Of a stretch of 64,000 nucleotides of DNA, positions 32,068-40,846 are shown in pieces. Each line of letters begins with the position of its first letter. Position 1 is the first letter of the stretch. This DNA comes from Citrobacter koseri ATCC BAA-895 (lineage in GTDB: Bacteria > Pseudomonadota > Gammaproteobacteria > Enterobacterales > Enterobacteriaceae): contig NC_009792.1 in the NCBI RefSeq assembly GCF_000018045.1, positions 3,410,001-3,474,000 of the forward strand, read 5' to 3'. Both the position numbers and the translations under genes were made by a program. The notes under the pieces were generated by a model that ran no database searches, was not told the DNA's origin, and worked only from the letters and a program-made list of their open reading frames with translations.

Positions 32068-32670
32068 ATGAAAAATAATAATGGACTAGAGAAACGCAGG
32101 TTTATGACACAAAATGAAATCAATTTAATTCTTAATGCTGTTAGTACAGGAACCTATGCAGTGCGTAATCGCTGTCTGGTTTTGCTGTGTTTTATTCATG
32201 GGTTAAGGGCAAGCGAAATATGTCGTCTGCGTATCTCAGATATTGACCTTAAGGATAAATGTATACATATTTACCGATTAAAAAAAGGATTCTCAACTAC
32301 CCATCCCTTACTGGAAGAGGAAATTCGTTCGATAAAGTCCTGGCTGAAAATTCGCCTTACAAGCCAACATTCAGAAACTGAATGGTTGTTTTTATCACGT
32401 AAAGGCAATCCCCTTTCCAGACAGCAATTTTATCAGATAATCGCCAGGGCCGGGAAGAAAGCAAAACTTGCAATTTGTGCCCACCCGCATATGCTTCGCC
32501 ATTCCTGTGGATTTGCTCTGGCAAATATGGGAATAGATACCCGCCTGATTCAGGATTACCTTGGCCATCGCAATATTCGTCATACTGTCTGGTATACTGC
32601 CAGTAACGCTGGTCGTTTTTATGGCATCTGGAATAAAACAAAAAACAGAGATGTCTGTAGCAGACTGTAA
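32068..32670 (+). CDS. fimB: Type 1 fimbriae switch recombinase FimB
   Basis: FimB is a tyrosine recombinase that inverts the fimS element in both directions. The 200-residue length equals E. coli FimB and the C-terminal half is nearly identical to it. Catalytic residues are visible: Arg in GLRASEICRLR, His-x-x-Arg in HPHMLRHSCG, the His in LGHRNIRHT and the Tyr in TVWYTASNAGR. The Trp-Tyr pair (VWYT) is FimB-like, versus VRYT in FimE. AGGTGA precedes the ATG. The fimB-fimE spacer of 404 bp has no clear gene. Confidence 0.95.
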   Translation: MKNNNGLEKRRFMTQNEINLILNAVSTGTYAVRNRCLVLLCFIHGLRASEICRLRISDIDLKDKCIHIYRLKKGFSTTHPLLEEEIRSIKSWLKIRLTSQHSETEWLFLSRKGNPLSRQQFYQIIARAGKKAKLAICAHPHMLRHSCGFALANMGIDTRLIQDYLGHRNIRHTVWYTASNAGRFYGIWNKTKNRDVCSRL

Positions 32671-33074
32671 GGAAAGAAAAATATAGACAGTAAATAAGTC
32701 TGAATAAAGCTATGTGCCATGGATGGCACTGTAATAGTCGCATTGGCTGTATGGTTATCTATTTTATGTTTCTGCACTATATCCTGTGTTATTTTTTCTG
32801 ACCAGTATAATTGACACCTCTGACATAGTCTGAATAGTTATTCCCCCGCTGAATACGTTTTTCCCCTCTGAGAATATACGGAATAGTCTTCTTGTGATGT
32901 CTGATGAAATCTTTAGAATGAAGTCGCCCACTGACATGGGGCTTTGTGAGCTTCATAGAATAAAATGGGATAGTGGTCAATATGTGCAATTAATAATACA
33001 TCCCTAGCTTTAGCTATCAGTTATTCGTATCACTGGAGCTGACTCTTTATCATTCTGATACCAGGAGAAATATT
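32671..33074. other. fimB-fimE spacer
   Basis: 404 bp of moderately AT-rich DNA. A 66-codon minus-strand frame at 32789-32989 has no protein-like features. The gap presumably carries the fimE promoter, as in Escherichia, but no convincing core was picked out. Confidence 0.5.
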
Positions 33075-33713
33075 ATGAACCGACGCCGTTTTCTTACTGC
33101 CAGAGAAGTTCAGGCCATGATGAAAGCCGTACGTCATGGTCAGACAGGAGAGCGAGATTATTGCCTTATCCTGCTGGCCTTTCGTCATGGAATGCGTATA
33201 AGTGAACTACTGAACCTGCATTACCGGGATTTTGATCTTTATGAAGGTCGGATCAATATCCGCCGACTGAAAAATGGTTTTTCTACTATTCATCCCCTCA
33301 TGCCGGATGAGTGTGAAGCCATTGAATGCTGGAGCCGGGTTCGTGCGAGCTGGAAAGGAGCGCAGAAAATAAACGCGGTGTTTATTTCCCGCAAAGGCTC
33401 ACAACTTTCCCGCCAGCAGGCATACCGTATAATACGTTCTGCTGGTCAAAAGGCCGGAACCAGCACCACCACACATCCGCATATGCTGCGACATGCATGT
33501 GGTTATGAACTTGCTGAAAGAGGTACAGATACACGTCTAATCCAGGATTACCTTGGTCACCGAAATATTCGCCACACCGTACGTTATACAGCCAGTAATG
33601 CCGCCCGGTTTGCAGGATTATGGGAAAGGGTAAATCCGCTAGAGGAAAAGCTACTAAAACAGAAGATCAAAAATGATGAACTATATAGTTCATTGATAAC
33701 TAAGGAAAAATAA
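33075..33713 (+). CDS. fimE: Type 1 fimbriae switch recombinase FimE
   Basis: FimE is the tyrosine recombinase that turns fimS mainly from ON to OFF. The protein resembles E. coli FimE closely (RRLKNGFSTIHPL, HPHMLRHACGYELAERG, TVRYTASNAARFAGLWER) and has the Arg, His-x-x-Arg, His and Tyr catalytic set. At 212 residues it is about 14 longer than E. coli FimE because of a lysine-rich C-terminal extension (KQKIKNDELYSSLITKEK). AGGAGA lies upstream of the ATG. The switch element begins 12 bases after its stop codon. Confidence 0.95.
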   Translation: MNRRRFLTAREVQAMMKAVRHGQTGERDYCLILLAFRHGMRISELLNLHYRDFDLYEGRINIRRLKNGFSTIHPLMPDECEAIECWSRVRASWKGAQKINAVFISRKGSQLSRQQAYRIIRSAGQKAGTSTTTHPHMLRHACGYELAERGTDTRLIQDYLGHRNIRHTVRYTASNAARFAGLWERVNPLEEKLLKQKIKNDELYSSLITKEK

Positions 33714-33724
33714 GACGCTGAACA

Positions 33725-34060
33725 AGTCAATTGGGACCAAACTGTCTATATCGTAGAGGAATTTTGTAATTTTCTGCAACCTGTAAGTCCATTTTTTTTG
33801 CGAAAAAAAAATATCCAACTGATTTAAAATTGTTTTTTTACTCACATTTTTTTACGTTTCATACATCCTCACCTTTTTTCCGCACCTTTTCTCCGCACGT
33901 CGAGTTCTGCTTTCCACTTGTCTTGTTGATATAACTCACGATCACCTCAGATATATTCATCTATAGAAAACCAAAAAATAAGAATTAAATTCCAGAACAA
34001 CGCATAAAAAAACGAAATTAAGAAATTTATTGCGACGAGTCAAAATGGTCCCAATTGACT
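33725..34060. repeat. fimS invertible element with 15-bp inverted repeats
   Basis: AGTCAATTGGGACCA at 33725-33739 is exactly inverted at 34046-34060. The core TTGGGACCA differs by one base from the E. coli fimS repeat TTGGGGCCA, and the bases just inside (AACTGTC, ATATC on the left, GAGTCAAAA on the right) also match what I recall of E. coli fimS. Measured between outer ends of the 9-bp cores it is 324 bp; E. coli fimS is 314 bp. It lies between fimE and fimA, the correct place. Confidence 0.95.
33750..33779 (-). promoter_or_regulatory. fimA promoter inside fimS, in OFF orientation
   Basis: On the minus strand TTGCAG (33774-33779), an 18-base spacer and TACGAT (33750-33755) lie just inside the left repeat, at the same distance from the repeat as the E. 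coli fimA promoter (TTGAGA-18-TATGAT). It points left, toward fimE, so fimA would not be transcribed from it in this orientation. Inversion would place it about 150 bases ahead of fimA, reading rightward. Confidence 0.8.
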
Positions 34061-34186
34061 CATCAGTTGGGTAAAAACTGCGCAAGATCGGCAGTCGAAC
34101 TATTCGGCTTAAACCTGAAATGCCAGGAAGGTACAACGACTGCCAGTTTCGGTTCGTAATATCGACATTGTTTAAAGGAAAACCGC

Positions 34187-34735
34187 ATGAAAATCAAAAC
34201 ACTGGCAATCGTTGTTCTGTCAGCACTGTCCCTGAGCTCCACAGCAGCCCTGGCCGACACCACCACGGTAAACGGCGGCACCGTGCATTTTAAAGGGGAA
34301 ATCGTTAACGCCGCTTGTGCAGTTGATGCCGGTTCTATCGATCAGACAGTTCAGTTAGGCCAGGTTCGTTCCGCCAAACTCGCTGCTGAAGGCAACACCA
34401 GCTCCGCTGTAGGTTTCAACATTCAACTGGATGATTGCGACACGACCGTTGCGACCCAGGCTTCCGTTGCGTTCACAGGTACTGCTGTTAATGGCGCCAA
34501 CCCTACCGTTCTGGCGCTACAGAGTTCCGCATCAGGCGGCGCGACTAACGTCGGCGTACAGATCCTCGACAAAACTGGCACCGCTCTGGGGCTGGATGGC
34601 GCGACCTTCAGCAGCGCTACCACGCTGAATGACGGTACTAACATCATTCCTTTCCAGGCTCGTTACTACGCAACTGGCGCAGCAACTGCCGGTACTGCGA
34701 ACGCAGACGCAACCTTCAAAGTGCAATACCAGTAA
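34187..34735 (+). CDS. fimA: Type 1 fimbria major subunit FimA
   Basis: FimA is the main pilin of the rod, secreted through Sec and assembled by FimC and FimD. The 182-residue precursor has a 23-residue signal peptide ending TAALA, an N-terminal donor strand ([16 protein letters not shown]), two cysteines for the pilin disulfide and a C-terminal penultimate aromatic (KVQYQ). Identity to E. coli FimA is high along the whole length, higher than expected for the Salmonella fim operon pilin. AAGGA precedes the ATG. Confidence 0.96.
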   Translation: MKIKTLAIVVLSALSLSSTAALADTTTVNGGTVHFKGEIVNAACAVDAGSIDQTVQLGQVRSAKLAAEGNTSSAVGFNIQLDDCDTTVATQASVAFTGTAVNGANPTVLALQSSASGGATNVGVQILDKTGTALGLDGATFSSATTLNDGTNIIPFQARYYATGAATAGTANADATFKVQYQ

Positions 34736-34761
34736 TTCAAACGTCTGACAGGGAAGCATTC

Positions 34762-34778
34762 CGGGCCAGGATGGCCCG
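34762..34778 (+). terminator. Hairpin between fimA and fimI
   Basis: CGGGCC (34762-34767) pairs with GGCCCG (34773-34778) around a 5-base loop in the short fimA-fimI gap. No T-run follows. Such a hairpin could stabilise the fimA message or partly end transcription, giving more major pilin than the other subunits. Confidence 0.5.
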
Positions 34779-34807
34779 TTATCCATAACAGGACAGGGGT
34801 GATAACG

Positions 34808-35347
34808 ATGCAAGGAGTGAAATCAGGTCTGCTGATATTTCTGTTTCCGTCGCTGGCACTGGCTGGCAATCACTGGAACGTGACGTTGCCCGGGGGAAAC
34901 ATGCGTTTCCAGGGGGTCATTATTGCCGAATCCTGCCGCGTTGAAGCAGGAGATCAACAGATGACGGTCAATATGGGGCAGATCAGCAGTAATCGGTTTC
35001 ATTCGTCAGGGGAAGATGCCAACCCCGTGCCATTCGATATTCATCTACAGGATTGCAGCACTGCCGTGAGTCAGCGCGTAGGCGTGTCATTTCGCGGAGT
35101 TGCCGACGGCAAAAACCCGGAGGTGCTTTCAGTTGGCGAAGGGCCGGGAATAGCAACCGGCGTAGGCATCGCTTTATTTGATAAAGACAATCAATTGATT
35201 CCACTCAACAGCCCGCCGGGCGCCTGGACGCAGTTGTATAGCGGCCCCACCACGCTTCATTTCGTGGCGAAGTATCGGGCGACCGGGAAGCAGGTCACCG
35301 GGGGAGCCGCCAATGCTCAAATCTGGTTCTCTCTGACCTATCAGTAA
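34808..35347 (+). CDS. fimI: Fimbrial protein FimI
   Basis: FimI is a pilin-like protein needed for type 1 fimbriae and thought to anchor or end the rod at the usher. With the ATG at 34808 the precursor is 179 residues, the E. coli length; a GTG three codons earlier (34799) is possible. The signal peptide ends SLALAG, and motifs [20 protein letters not shown] and [16 protein letters not shown] match E. coli FimI. Confidence 0.93.
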   Translation: MQGVKSGLLIFLFPSLALAGNHWNVTLPGGNMRFQGVIIAESCRVEAGDQQMTVNMGQISSNRFHSSGEDANPVPFDIHLQDCSTAVSQRVGVSFRGVADGKNPEVLSVGEGPGIATGVGIALFDKDNQLIPLNSPPGAWTQLYSGPTTLHFVAKYRATGKQVTGGAANAQIWFSLTYQ

Positions 35348-35382
35348 TTAGCCAGCAGGTATGCCGGAAACAGGAAACAACG

Positions 35383-36108
35383 GTGAGTACGAAAGGGGAA
35401 AATGTGAAAAAAACACTGGAGATGACACGCGGCTTACTGGCGGGCTTTTTGATGCTCGCCGCAAGCGGTTTTTCCACCAGCGCTGAAGCAGGCGTGGCGC
35501 TGGGCGCCACCCGGGTTATCTATCCGGCCGGACAAAAACAGGTTCAGCTGGCGGTGACCAATAACGACAATAACAGTACCTATCTGATTCAGTCATGGGT
35601 TGAAAACGCCGATGGCGGCAAAGATGGTCGTTTTGTCATCACCCCTCCGCTGTTTGCGATGCAAGGTAAAAAAGAGAATACCTTGCGCATTATTGATGCC
35701 ACCAACAACCAGTTACCGCAGGACCGGGAAAGCCTGTTCTGGGTAAACGTAAAAGCCATTCCTTCGATGGATAAATCAAAGCTCAGCGATAACACCTTAC
35801 AACTGGCGATTATCAGCCGCATCAAACTCTACTACCGCCCAACGAAACTGGCTCTGCCACCGGATCAGGCGGCGGAAAAACTGACCTTTAACCGTGACGG
35901 TTCATCGCTGACGCTCAACAACCCGACGCCGTATTACCTGACGGTGACCGAACTCAATGCCGGCACGCGCGTGCTGGAAAATGCGCTGGTGCCGCCAATG
36001 GGTAAAACCTCGGTCAAGTTGCCACCTGATGCCGGTAGCAACATTACCTACCGGACGATTAATGACTATGGCGCACTGACCCCGCAAATGAAGGGCGTTC
36101 TGCGTTAA
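35383..36108 (+). CDS. fimC: Periplasmic fimbrial chaperone FimC
   Basis: FimC is the PapD-type chaperone that donates a strand to pilin subunits in the periplasm. It has 241 residues from the GTG at 35383, the same length and start type as E. coli. The signal peptide ends AEAG; the G1 strand motif with alternating hydrophobics (TLQLAIISRIKLYYRP) and the conserved Arg and Lys pocket residues (ATRVIYPAG, RIKLYYRP) are intact. The second domain is near-identical to E. coli FimC. Confidence 0.96.
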   Translation: MSTKGENVKKTLEMTRGLLAGFLMLAASGFSTSAEAGVALGATRVIYPAGQKQVQLAVTNNDNNSTYLIQSWVENADGGKDGRFVITPPLFAMQGKKENTLRIIDATNNQLPQDRESLFWVNVKAIPSMDKSKLSDNTLQLAIISRIKLYYRPTKLALPPDQAAEKLTFNRDGSSLTLNNPTPYYLTVTELNAGTRVLENALVPPMGKTSVKLPPDAGSNITYRTINDYGALTPQMKGVLR

Positions 36109-36190
36109 CACAGGGGCCGTCCACCAACAGGACTCCCCCGCACATTACAATTAAGAACTGACAGCCGGGCGACTTCGGACCGGAGGGACT

Positions 36191-38815
36191 ATGTCACATC
36201 TCAAATACGGACTGGACCGTTTGGGTTCCCAACGCGCCCGGCGCAAAGCATTCTCTATTTTTGTCCTTGCGCAGATACCATTGGCGCTTTGCCTCGCGGG
36301 TTTCGCGCGGGCAGATCTCTATTTTAACCCCCGTTTCCTGGCCGACGATCCCTCGGCCGTTGCGGATCTCTCTGGATTTGAAAACGGGCAAGAGGTGCCG
36401 CCTGGCGCCTATCGCGTGGATATCTATCTGAACGATGGCTTTATAACTACCCGCGACGTCACGTTTAACGCTGGCGCAAACGGTCATCGACTGGAGCCGT
36501 GCCTGACCCGTAGCCAACTCGCTGGCATGGGGGTCAGCACGTCGGCCATCACCGGTATGGATACGCTGGCGTCCGACGCCTGCGTACCATTGACGGAAAT
36601 GGTCAAAGATGCCACCACCCGCTTCGATGTCAGCCAACAGCGCCTGTACCTGAGTGTCCCGCAGGCTTTCATGGGCAATCGCGCGCGCGGTTATATTCCA
36701 CCGGAACTCTGGGATGACGGGATTAACGCCGGTTTGCTGAACTATAACTTTACCGGCAACAACGTACATAACGATGCCAGCGACAGCAGCAATTACGCGT
36801 ATTTAAACCTGCAAAGCGGCCTCAACCTTGGCGCCTGGCGTCTGCGTGATAACACCATCTGGAGCTACAGCAGTGGCGGTAGCGCGTCCAGTAATGAGAA
36901 TAAATGGCAGCATGTGAACAGCTGGCTGGAGCGCGATATTACCCCCCTGCGCGCCCGCCTGACGCTTGGCGACAGCTACACCAACGGCGATATCTTCGAC
37001 GGGATTAACTTCCGTGGCGCCCAGTTAGCCTCTGACGACAATATGCTGCCGGATAGCCAGAAAGGCTTTGCGCCGGTCATCCACGGCATTGCGCGCGGCA
37101 CGGCGCAGGTCTCTATCAAACAAAACGGCTATGAAATCTACCAGAGCACAGTGCCGCCGGGCCCCTTCACAATTAACGATCTCTACGCCGCAGGCAACGG
37201 CGGCGATCTCCAGGTCACCATCAAAGAGGCCGATGGCACCAGCCAGGTCTTCAGCGTGCCGTGGTCTACGGTGCCAATGTTACAGCGTGAAGGGCACACC
37301 CGTTATGCAGTGACCGCTGGTGAATACCGCAGCGGCAACGACCAGCAGGAAAAACCAAAGTTCTTCCAGAGCACCCTCCTGCACGGGCTCCCGGCAGGCT
37401 GGACGCTGTATGGCGGCACCCAACTGGCCGACAACTATCGCTCCTTCAATTTAGGGGTCGGTAAGAACATGGGCGAGTTCGGCGCGGTTTCGCTGGATGC
37501 AACTCAGGCCAACGCCACCCTGCCTGACGACAGCTCTCACCAGGGGCAATCGATACGCTTCCTTTATAACAAGTCGCTCTATGAGACCGGCACCAACGTC
37601 CAACTGGTGGGATACCGTTATTCCACCCAGGGCTATTACAGCTTTGCCGACACCACTTACCGCAGGATGAGTGGCTATGACGTTGAAACCCAGGATGGCG
37701 TGATTCAGGTCAAACCCAAATTCACCGACTACTACAACCTTGCTTATAACAAGCGGGGCAAGGTTCAGATGAGCGTAACGCAGCAGTTGGGGCGCACTGC
37801 CACACTGTACGTGAATGGCAGCCGTCAAACTTACTGGTCAACCAACAAGGCCGACGAACAGCTACAGCTGGGGTTAAATGCCGCCGTTGACGATATCAAC
37901 TGGACGCTGAGCTACAGCCTGACCAAAAACGCCTGGCAACAGGGCCGCGACCAGATGTTAGCGTTCAACGTCAATATTCCGTTCAGCCACTGGCTGCGTT
38001 CCGACAGCAAATCCGTCTGGCGGCACGCAAGCGCCAGCTACAGCATGTCGCACGACCTGGATGGACGGATGACTAACCTGGCCGGTCTTTACGGCACGCT
38101 GCTGGAAGACAATAACCTGAGCTACAGCATGCAAACCGGTTATGCCAGCGGTGGCGAAGGCAACAATGGCGGAACCGGCTACGCGGCGATGAACTATCGC
38201 GGCGGCTACGGCAACGCTAACGTGGGCTACAGCCACAGCGATGGATTTAAACAGCTGTACTACGGGATGAGCGGCGGTGTACTTGCCCATGCCAACGGCA
38301 TCACCTTAAGCCAGCCATTAAATGACACGGTAGTGCTGATTAAAGCGCCTGGCGCCGGAGACGTGAAAGTCGAGAACCAGACCGGCGTACGTACCGACTG
38401 GCGCGGTTATGCCGTCATGCCGTACGCCACTGAGTACAGGGAAAACCGCGTCGCGCTGGATACCAACACCCTGGCGGATAACGTCGATCTCGATGATGCG
38501 GTGGTCAGCGTCGTGCCGACCCACGGCGCCATCGTCCGCGCCGAATTTAAAGCCCACGTCGGGGTAAAAATCCTGATGACGCTGACGCACAACGGCAAAC
38601 CCGTGCCATTCGGCGCTATGGTCACTTCCGGCGATAACCAGAGCGGCAGCATCGTGGCAGATAACGGCCAGGTCTACCTGAGCGGCATGCCGCTGGCGGG
38701 AAGCGTTCAGGTGAAATGGGGCGAAGGGCCGGGGGCTAACTGCATGGCCCGGTATCGCCTGCCGGAAGAGAGCCAGAAACATGTGCTGAGCCAGCTCTTT
38801 GCAGAGTGCCGTTAA
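36191..38815 (+). CDS. fimD: Outer-membrane fimbrial usher FimD
   Basis: FimD is the outer-membrane pore that receives chaperone-subunit complexes and assembles the fimbria. The 874-residue precursor has a signal peptide ending FARAD, an N-terminal chaperone-binding domain starting [12 protein letters not shown], a 24-strand barrel with plug ([19 protein letters not shown], the usher signature, near residue 280) and two C-terminal domains ending in LFAECR with a conserved Cys pair. GGAGG precedes the ATG. Its end overlaps the open frame of fimF. Confidence 0.97.
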   Translation: MSHLKYGLDRLGSQRARRKAFSIFVLAQIPLALCLAGFARADLYFNPRFLADDPSAVADLSGFENGQEVPPGAYRVDIYLNDGFITTRDVTFNAGANGHRLEPCLTRSQLAGMGVSTSAITGMDTLASDACVPLTEMVKDATTRFDVSQQRLYLSVPQAFMGNRARGYIPPELWDDGINAGLLNYNFTGNNVHNDASDSSNYAYLNLQSGLNLGAWRLRDNTIWSYSSGGSASSNENKWQHVNSWLERDITPLRARLTLGDSYTNGDIFDGINFRGAQLASDDNMLPDSQKGFAPVIHGIARGTAQVSIKQNGYEIYQSTVPPGPFTINDLYAAGNGGDLQVTIKEADGTSQVFSVPWSTVPMLQREGHTRYAVTAGEYRSGNDQQEKPKFFQSTLLHGLPAGWTLYGGTQLADNYRSFNLGVGKNMGEFGAVSLDATQANATLPDDSSHQGQSIRFLYNKSLYETGTNVQLVGYRYSTQGYYSFADTTYRRMSGYDVETQDGVIQVKPKFTDYYNLAYNKRGKVQMSVTQQLGRTATLYVNGSRQTYWSTNKADEQLQLGLNAAVDDINWTLSYSLTKNAWQQGRDQMLAFNVNIPFSHWLRSDSKSVWRHASASYSMSHDLDGRMTNLAGLYGTLLEDNNLSYSMQTGYASGGEGNNGGTGYAAMNYRGGYGNANVGYSHSDGFKQLYYGMSGGVLAHANGITLSQPLNDTVVLIKAPGAGDVKVENQTGVRTDWRGYAVMPYATEYRENRVALDTNTLADNVDLDDAVVSVVPTHGAIVRAEFKAHVGVKILMTLTHNGKPVPFGAMVTSGDNQSGSIVADNGQVYLSGMPLAGSVQVKWGEGPGANCMARYRLPEESQKHVLSQLFAECR

Positions 38816-38825
38816 GGAAGGAATG

Positions 38826-39356
38826 ATGATGAAAAAACCACTGTATTTCCTCGGCGCTGTGCTGACGCTGGCCTGCGTCAATGTCTTCGCCGCCGACAGC
38901 ACGATTACGATTAGCGGCTACGTCCGCGACAATGCCTGCGCTGTCGCGGGAGAGTCAAAAGATTTTACCGTTGACCTGATGAATAACGCCGCTAAACAGT
39001 TTAATGCGGTGGGGGCGACAACCCCGCTCGTCCCATTCCGTATTGTCCTCTCTCCCTGCGGTAACTCGGTTACGGCAGTCAAAGTCGGCTTTACCGGCAC
39101 GGAGGATAGCAGCAACACCTGTCTATTGAAGATCGATAGCGGTGCCTCGGCAGCCGCAGGCATGGGCGTGCAGATCCTCAATAACCAACAGACGATGCTG
39201 CCGCTCAATGCCGCGTCATCATCCATCGCGTGGACCACGCTCACGCCTGGGCAGACCAACATCCTCAACTTTTATGCACGCCTGATGGCTACGCAGATTC
39301 CGGTCACCGCCGGGCACGTCAATGCCACAGCAACATTCACGCTTGAATTTCAGTAA
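38826..39356 (+). CDS. fimF: Fimbrial tip adaptor FimF
   Basis: FimF links FimG to the rod in the type 1 tip fibrillum. Three in-frame ATG codons lie in a row at 38823, 38826 and 38829 after AAGGAAGG; I use the second, giving 176 residues like E. coli. After the signal peptide (ending VFAAD) come the donor strand [14 protein letters not shown] and the motif [21 protein letters not shown]. One internal region ([14 protein letters not shown]) has an additional Cys not usual for FimF. Confidence 0.93.
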   Translation: MMKKPLYFLGAVLTLACVNVFAADSTITISGYVRDNACAVAGESKDFTVDLMNNAAKQFNAVGATTPLVPFRIVLSPCGNSVTAVKVGFTGTEDSSNTCLLKIDSGASAAAGMGVQILNNQQTMLPLNAASSSIAWTTLTPGQTNILNFYARLMATQIPVTAGHVNATATFTLEFQ

Positions 39357-39368
39357 CCGGAGGCTGAG

Positions 39369-39872
39369 ATGAAACGCAACTATGTAGGGTGGCTTCTGGC
39401 AAGCGTACTGACAGCGGCCTCTTCAGGGCTTCAGGCCGCTGATATCACGATTACCGTCAACGGGAAGGTGGTGGCGAAGCCGTGCACGGTGTCTACCACC
39501 AATGCCGCCGTTGACCTCGGTGACCTGTATACCTTCAGCCTGGTAACCGCAGGTTCGGCTTCCGCCTGGCACAGTACCGCGCTGGAACTCACTAACTGTC
39601 CGATCGGCACCTCCCGGGTCATCGCAACCTTTAGCGGAACCGCAGACAGCACCGGTTATTACAAAAACCAGGGGACCGCCGGCAATATTCAGCTCGAATT
39701 GCAGGATGACGCAGGCACCACGTTAAACAATGGCGCCACGAAATCCGTTCAGGTGGATGACTCAACGCAGTCCACCCGTTTTCCGTTACAGGTCAGAGCG
39801 TTAACGGTCAACGGCGGTGCCACCCAGGGAACTATTCAGGCGGTGATTAGCGTCACCTATACCTACGCCTGA
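39369..39872 (+). CDS. fimG: Fimbrial tip subunit FimG
   Basis: FimG sits between FimF and FimH at the tip and donates its N-terminal strand to FimH. It has 167 residues as in E. coli. The donor strand after the signal peptide (ADITITVNGKVVAKPC) is almost identical to E. coli, as expected if the FimH pilin domain it completes is conserved. The C-terminus ends ISVTYTYA. The gene follows fimF by 12 bases. Confidence 0.95.
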   Translation: MKRNYVGWLLASVLTAASSGLQAADITITVNGKVVAKPCTVSTTNAAVDLGDLYTFSLVTAGSASAWHSTALELTNCPIGTSRVIATFSGTADSTGYYKNQGTAGNIQLELQDDAGTTLNNGATKSVQVDDSTQSTRFPLQVRALTVNGGATQGTIQAVISVTYTYA

Positions 39873-39888
39873 GTCAGGAGATTTTGTC

Positions 39889-40791
39889 ATGAAAAAAATC
39901 ATCGCGCTATTCACCACACTGCTGCTGATGGGTTGGTCGCTGGATGCTGCGGCATTCACCTGTAAAGTCAATGATACCGGGCAGACCATGACCTCAGGGT
40001 CAGCGAATGTCTATGTAAACCTGACGCCATCTGTTGGAGTGGGTCAAAACCTGGTCGTAGATTTATCCTCTTCAGTTTCCTGTAAAAACGACTCCTCCGG
40101 TGGCTCTATCATAGACTACATCAATTTAACCAGCGGCTCCGCCTTCGGTGGCGCGCTTGCGGCGTTTACGGGGAGCGTTTACTGGGCGGGGAATACGTAT
40201 CCTTTGCCGATGAACGGTAATTCATCCGTCTATACCATCACTCATACGGATTATCTCGGATTGCCGCTGCGCATGTATCTGACCGCGACCGGAGCAGCGG
40301 GAGGCGTCGTCATCAACTCTGGCGAACTCATCGCGCAATTGAATATGCATAAAGTGGCCAGCGACGGAAACCCGAATAATTTCATCTGGAATATTTACGC
40401 CAGCAATAATGTTGTTGTCCCTACTGGGGGATGCGACGTATCAGCGCGTGATGTCACCGTGACGCTTCCAGACTATCCCGGCTCAATGGCCGTGCCGGTC
40501 ACTGTCCACTGTGCGCAAAACCAGAACCTCGGCTATTACCTCTCAGGTACGACCGTCGATGCCGCCAACTCGATCTTCAGCAACACCGCGTCCTCCTCAG
40601 CGGCGCAGGGTATCGGCGTTCAGATGACCCGATACGGTAGTGTTGTTCCCGCTAACAACACCGTAGCACTGGGCACGGTCGGCACATCGCCGGTAAATCT
40701 TGGCTTAACCGCAACCTACGCGCGCACCAGCGGCCAGGTCACAGCGGGCAACGTCCAGTCGATCATCGGGGTGACATTTGTTTACCAGTAA
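39889..40791 (+). CDS. fimH: Type 1 fimbria tip adhesin FimH with divergent lectin domain
   Basis: FimH is the two-domain tip lectin. The 300-residue precursor has a 22-residue signal peptide and a mature N-terminal Phe, as needed for the binding pocket. The pilin domain from VVVPTGGCDVSARDVTVTLP to the end is nearly identical to E. coli FimH. The lectin domain is much less so. Counting from mature Phe1, N45, D46 and D54 match E. coli N46, D47 and D54, but the positions of Y48, Q133, N135, Y137, D140 and F142 are Ser, His, Val, Ser, Asn and Asn. The stretch GAAGGVVINSGELIA and MHKVASDGNPNNFIWN recalls the F9-type (FmlH) adhesins. Mannose binding is therefore doubtful. Confidence 0.94.
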   Translation: MKKIIALFTTLLLMGWSLDAAAFTCKVNDTGQTMTSGSANVYVNLTPSVGVGQNLVVDLSSSVSCKNDSSGGSIIDYINLTSGSAFGGALAAFTGSVYWAGNTYPLPMNGNSSVYTITHTDYLGLPLRMYLTATGAAGGVVINSGELIAQLNMHKVASDGNPNNFIWNIYASNNVVVPTGGCDVSARDVTVTLPDYPGSMAVPVTVHCAQNQNLGYYLSGTTVDAANSIFSNTASSSAAQGIGVQMTRYGSVVPANNTVALGTVGTSPVNLGLTATYARTSGQVTAGNVQSIIGVTFVYQ

Positions 40792-40846
40792 CCCTCCCTC
40801 CTCGCTGGAGAAAACAAGGGGGGACTATATCCTGTCTCCCTGTTCA

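Noticed and set aside
32789..32989. 66-codon frame in the fimB-fimE spacer
   Set aside because: No ribosome site, no domain, AT-rich spacer; probably chance.
31476..33713. FimB and FimE taken as island integrases
   Set aside because: They are about 200 residues, lack the N-terminal arm-binding domain of phage integrases, match FimB and FimE closely, and sit beside a fimS element.
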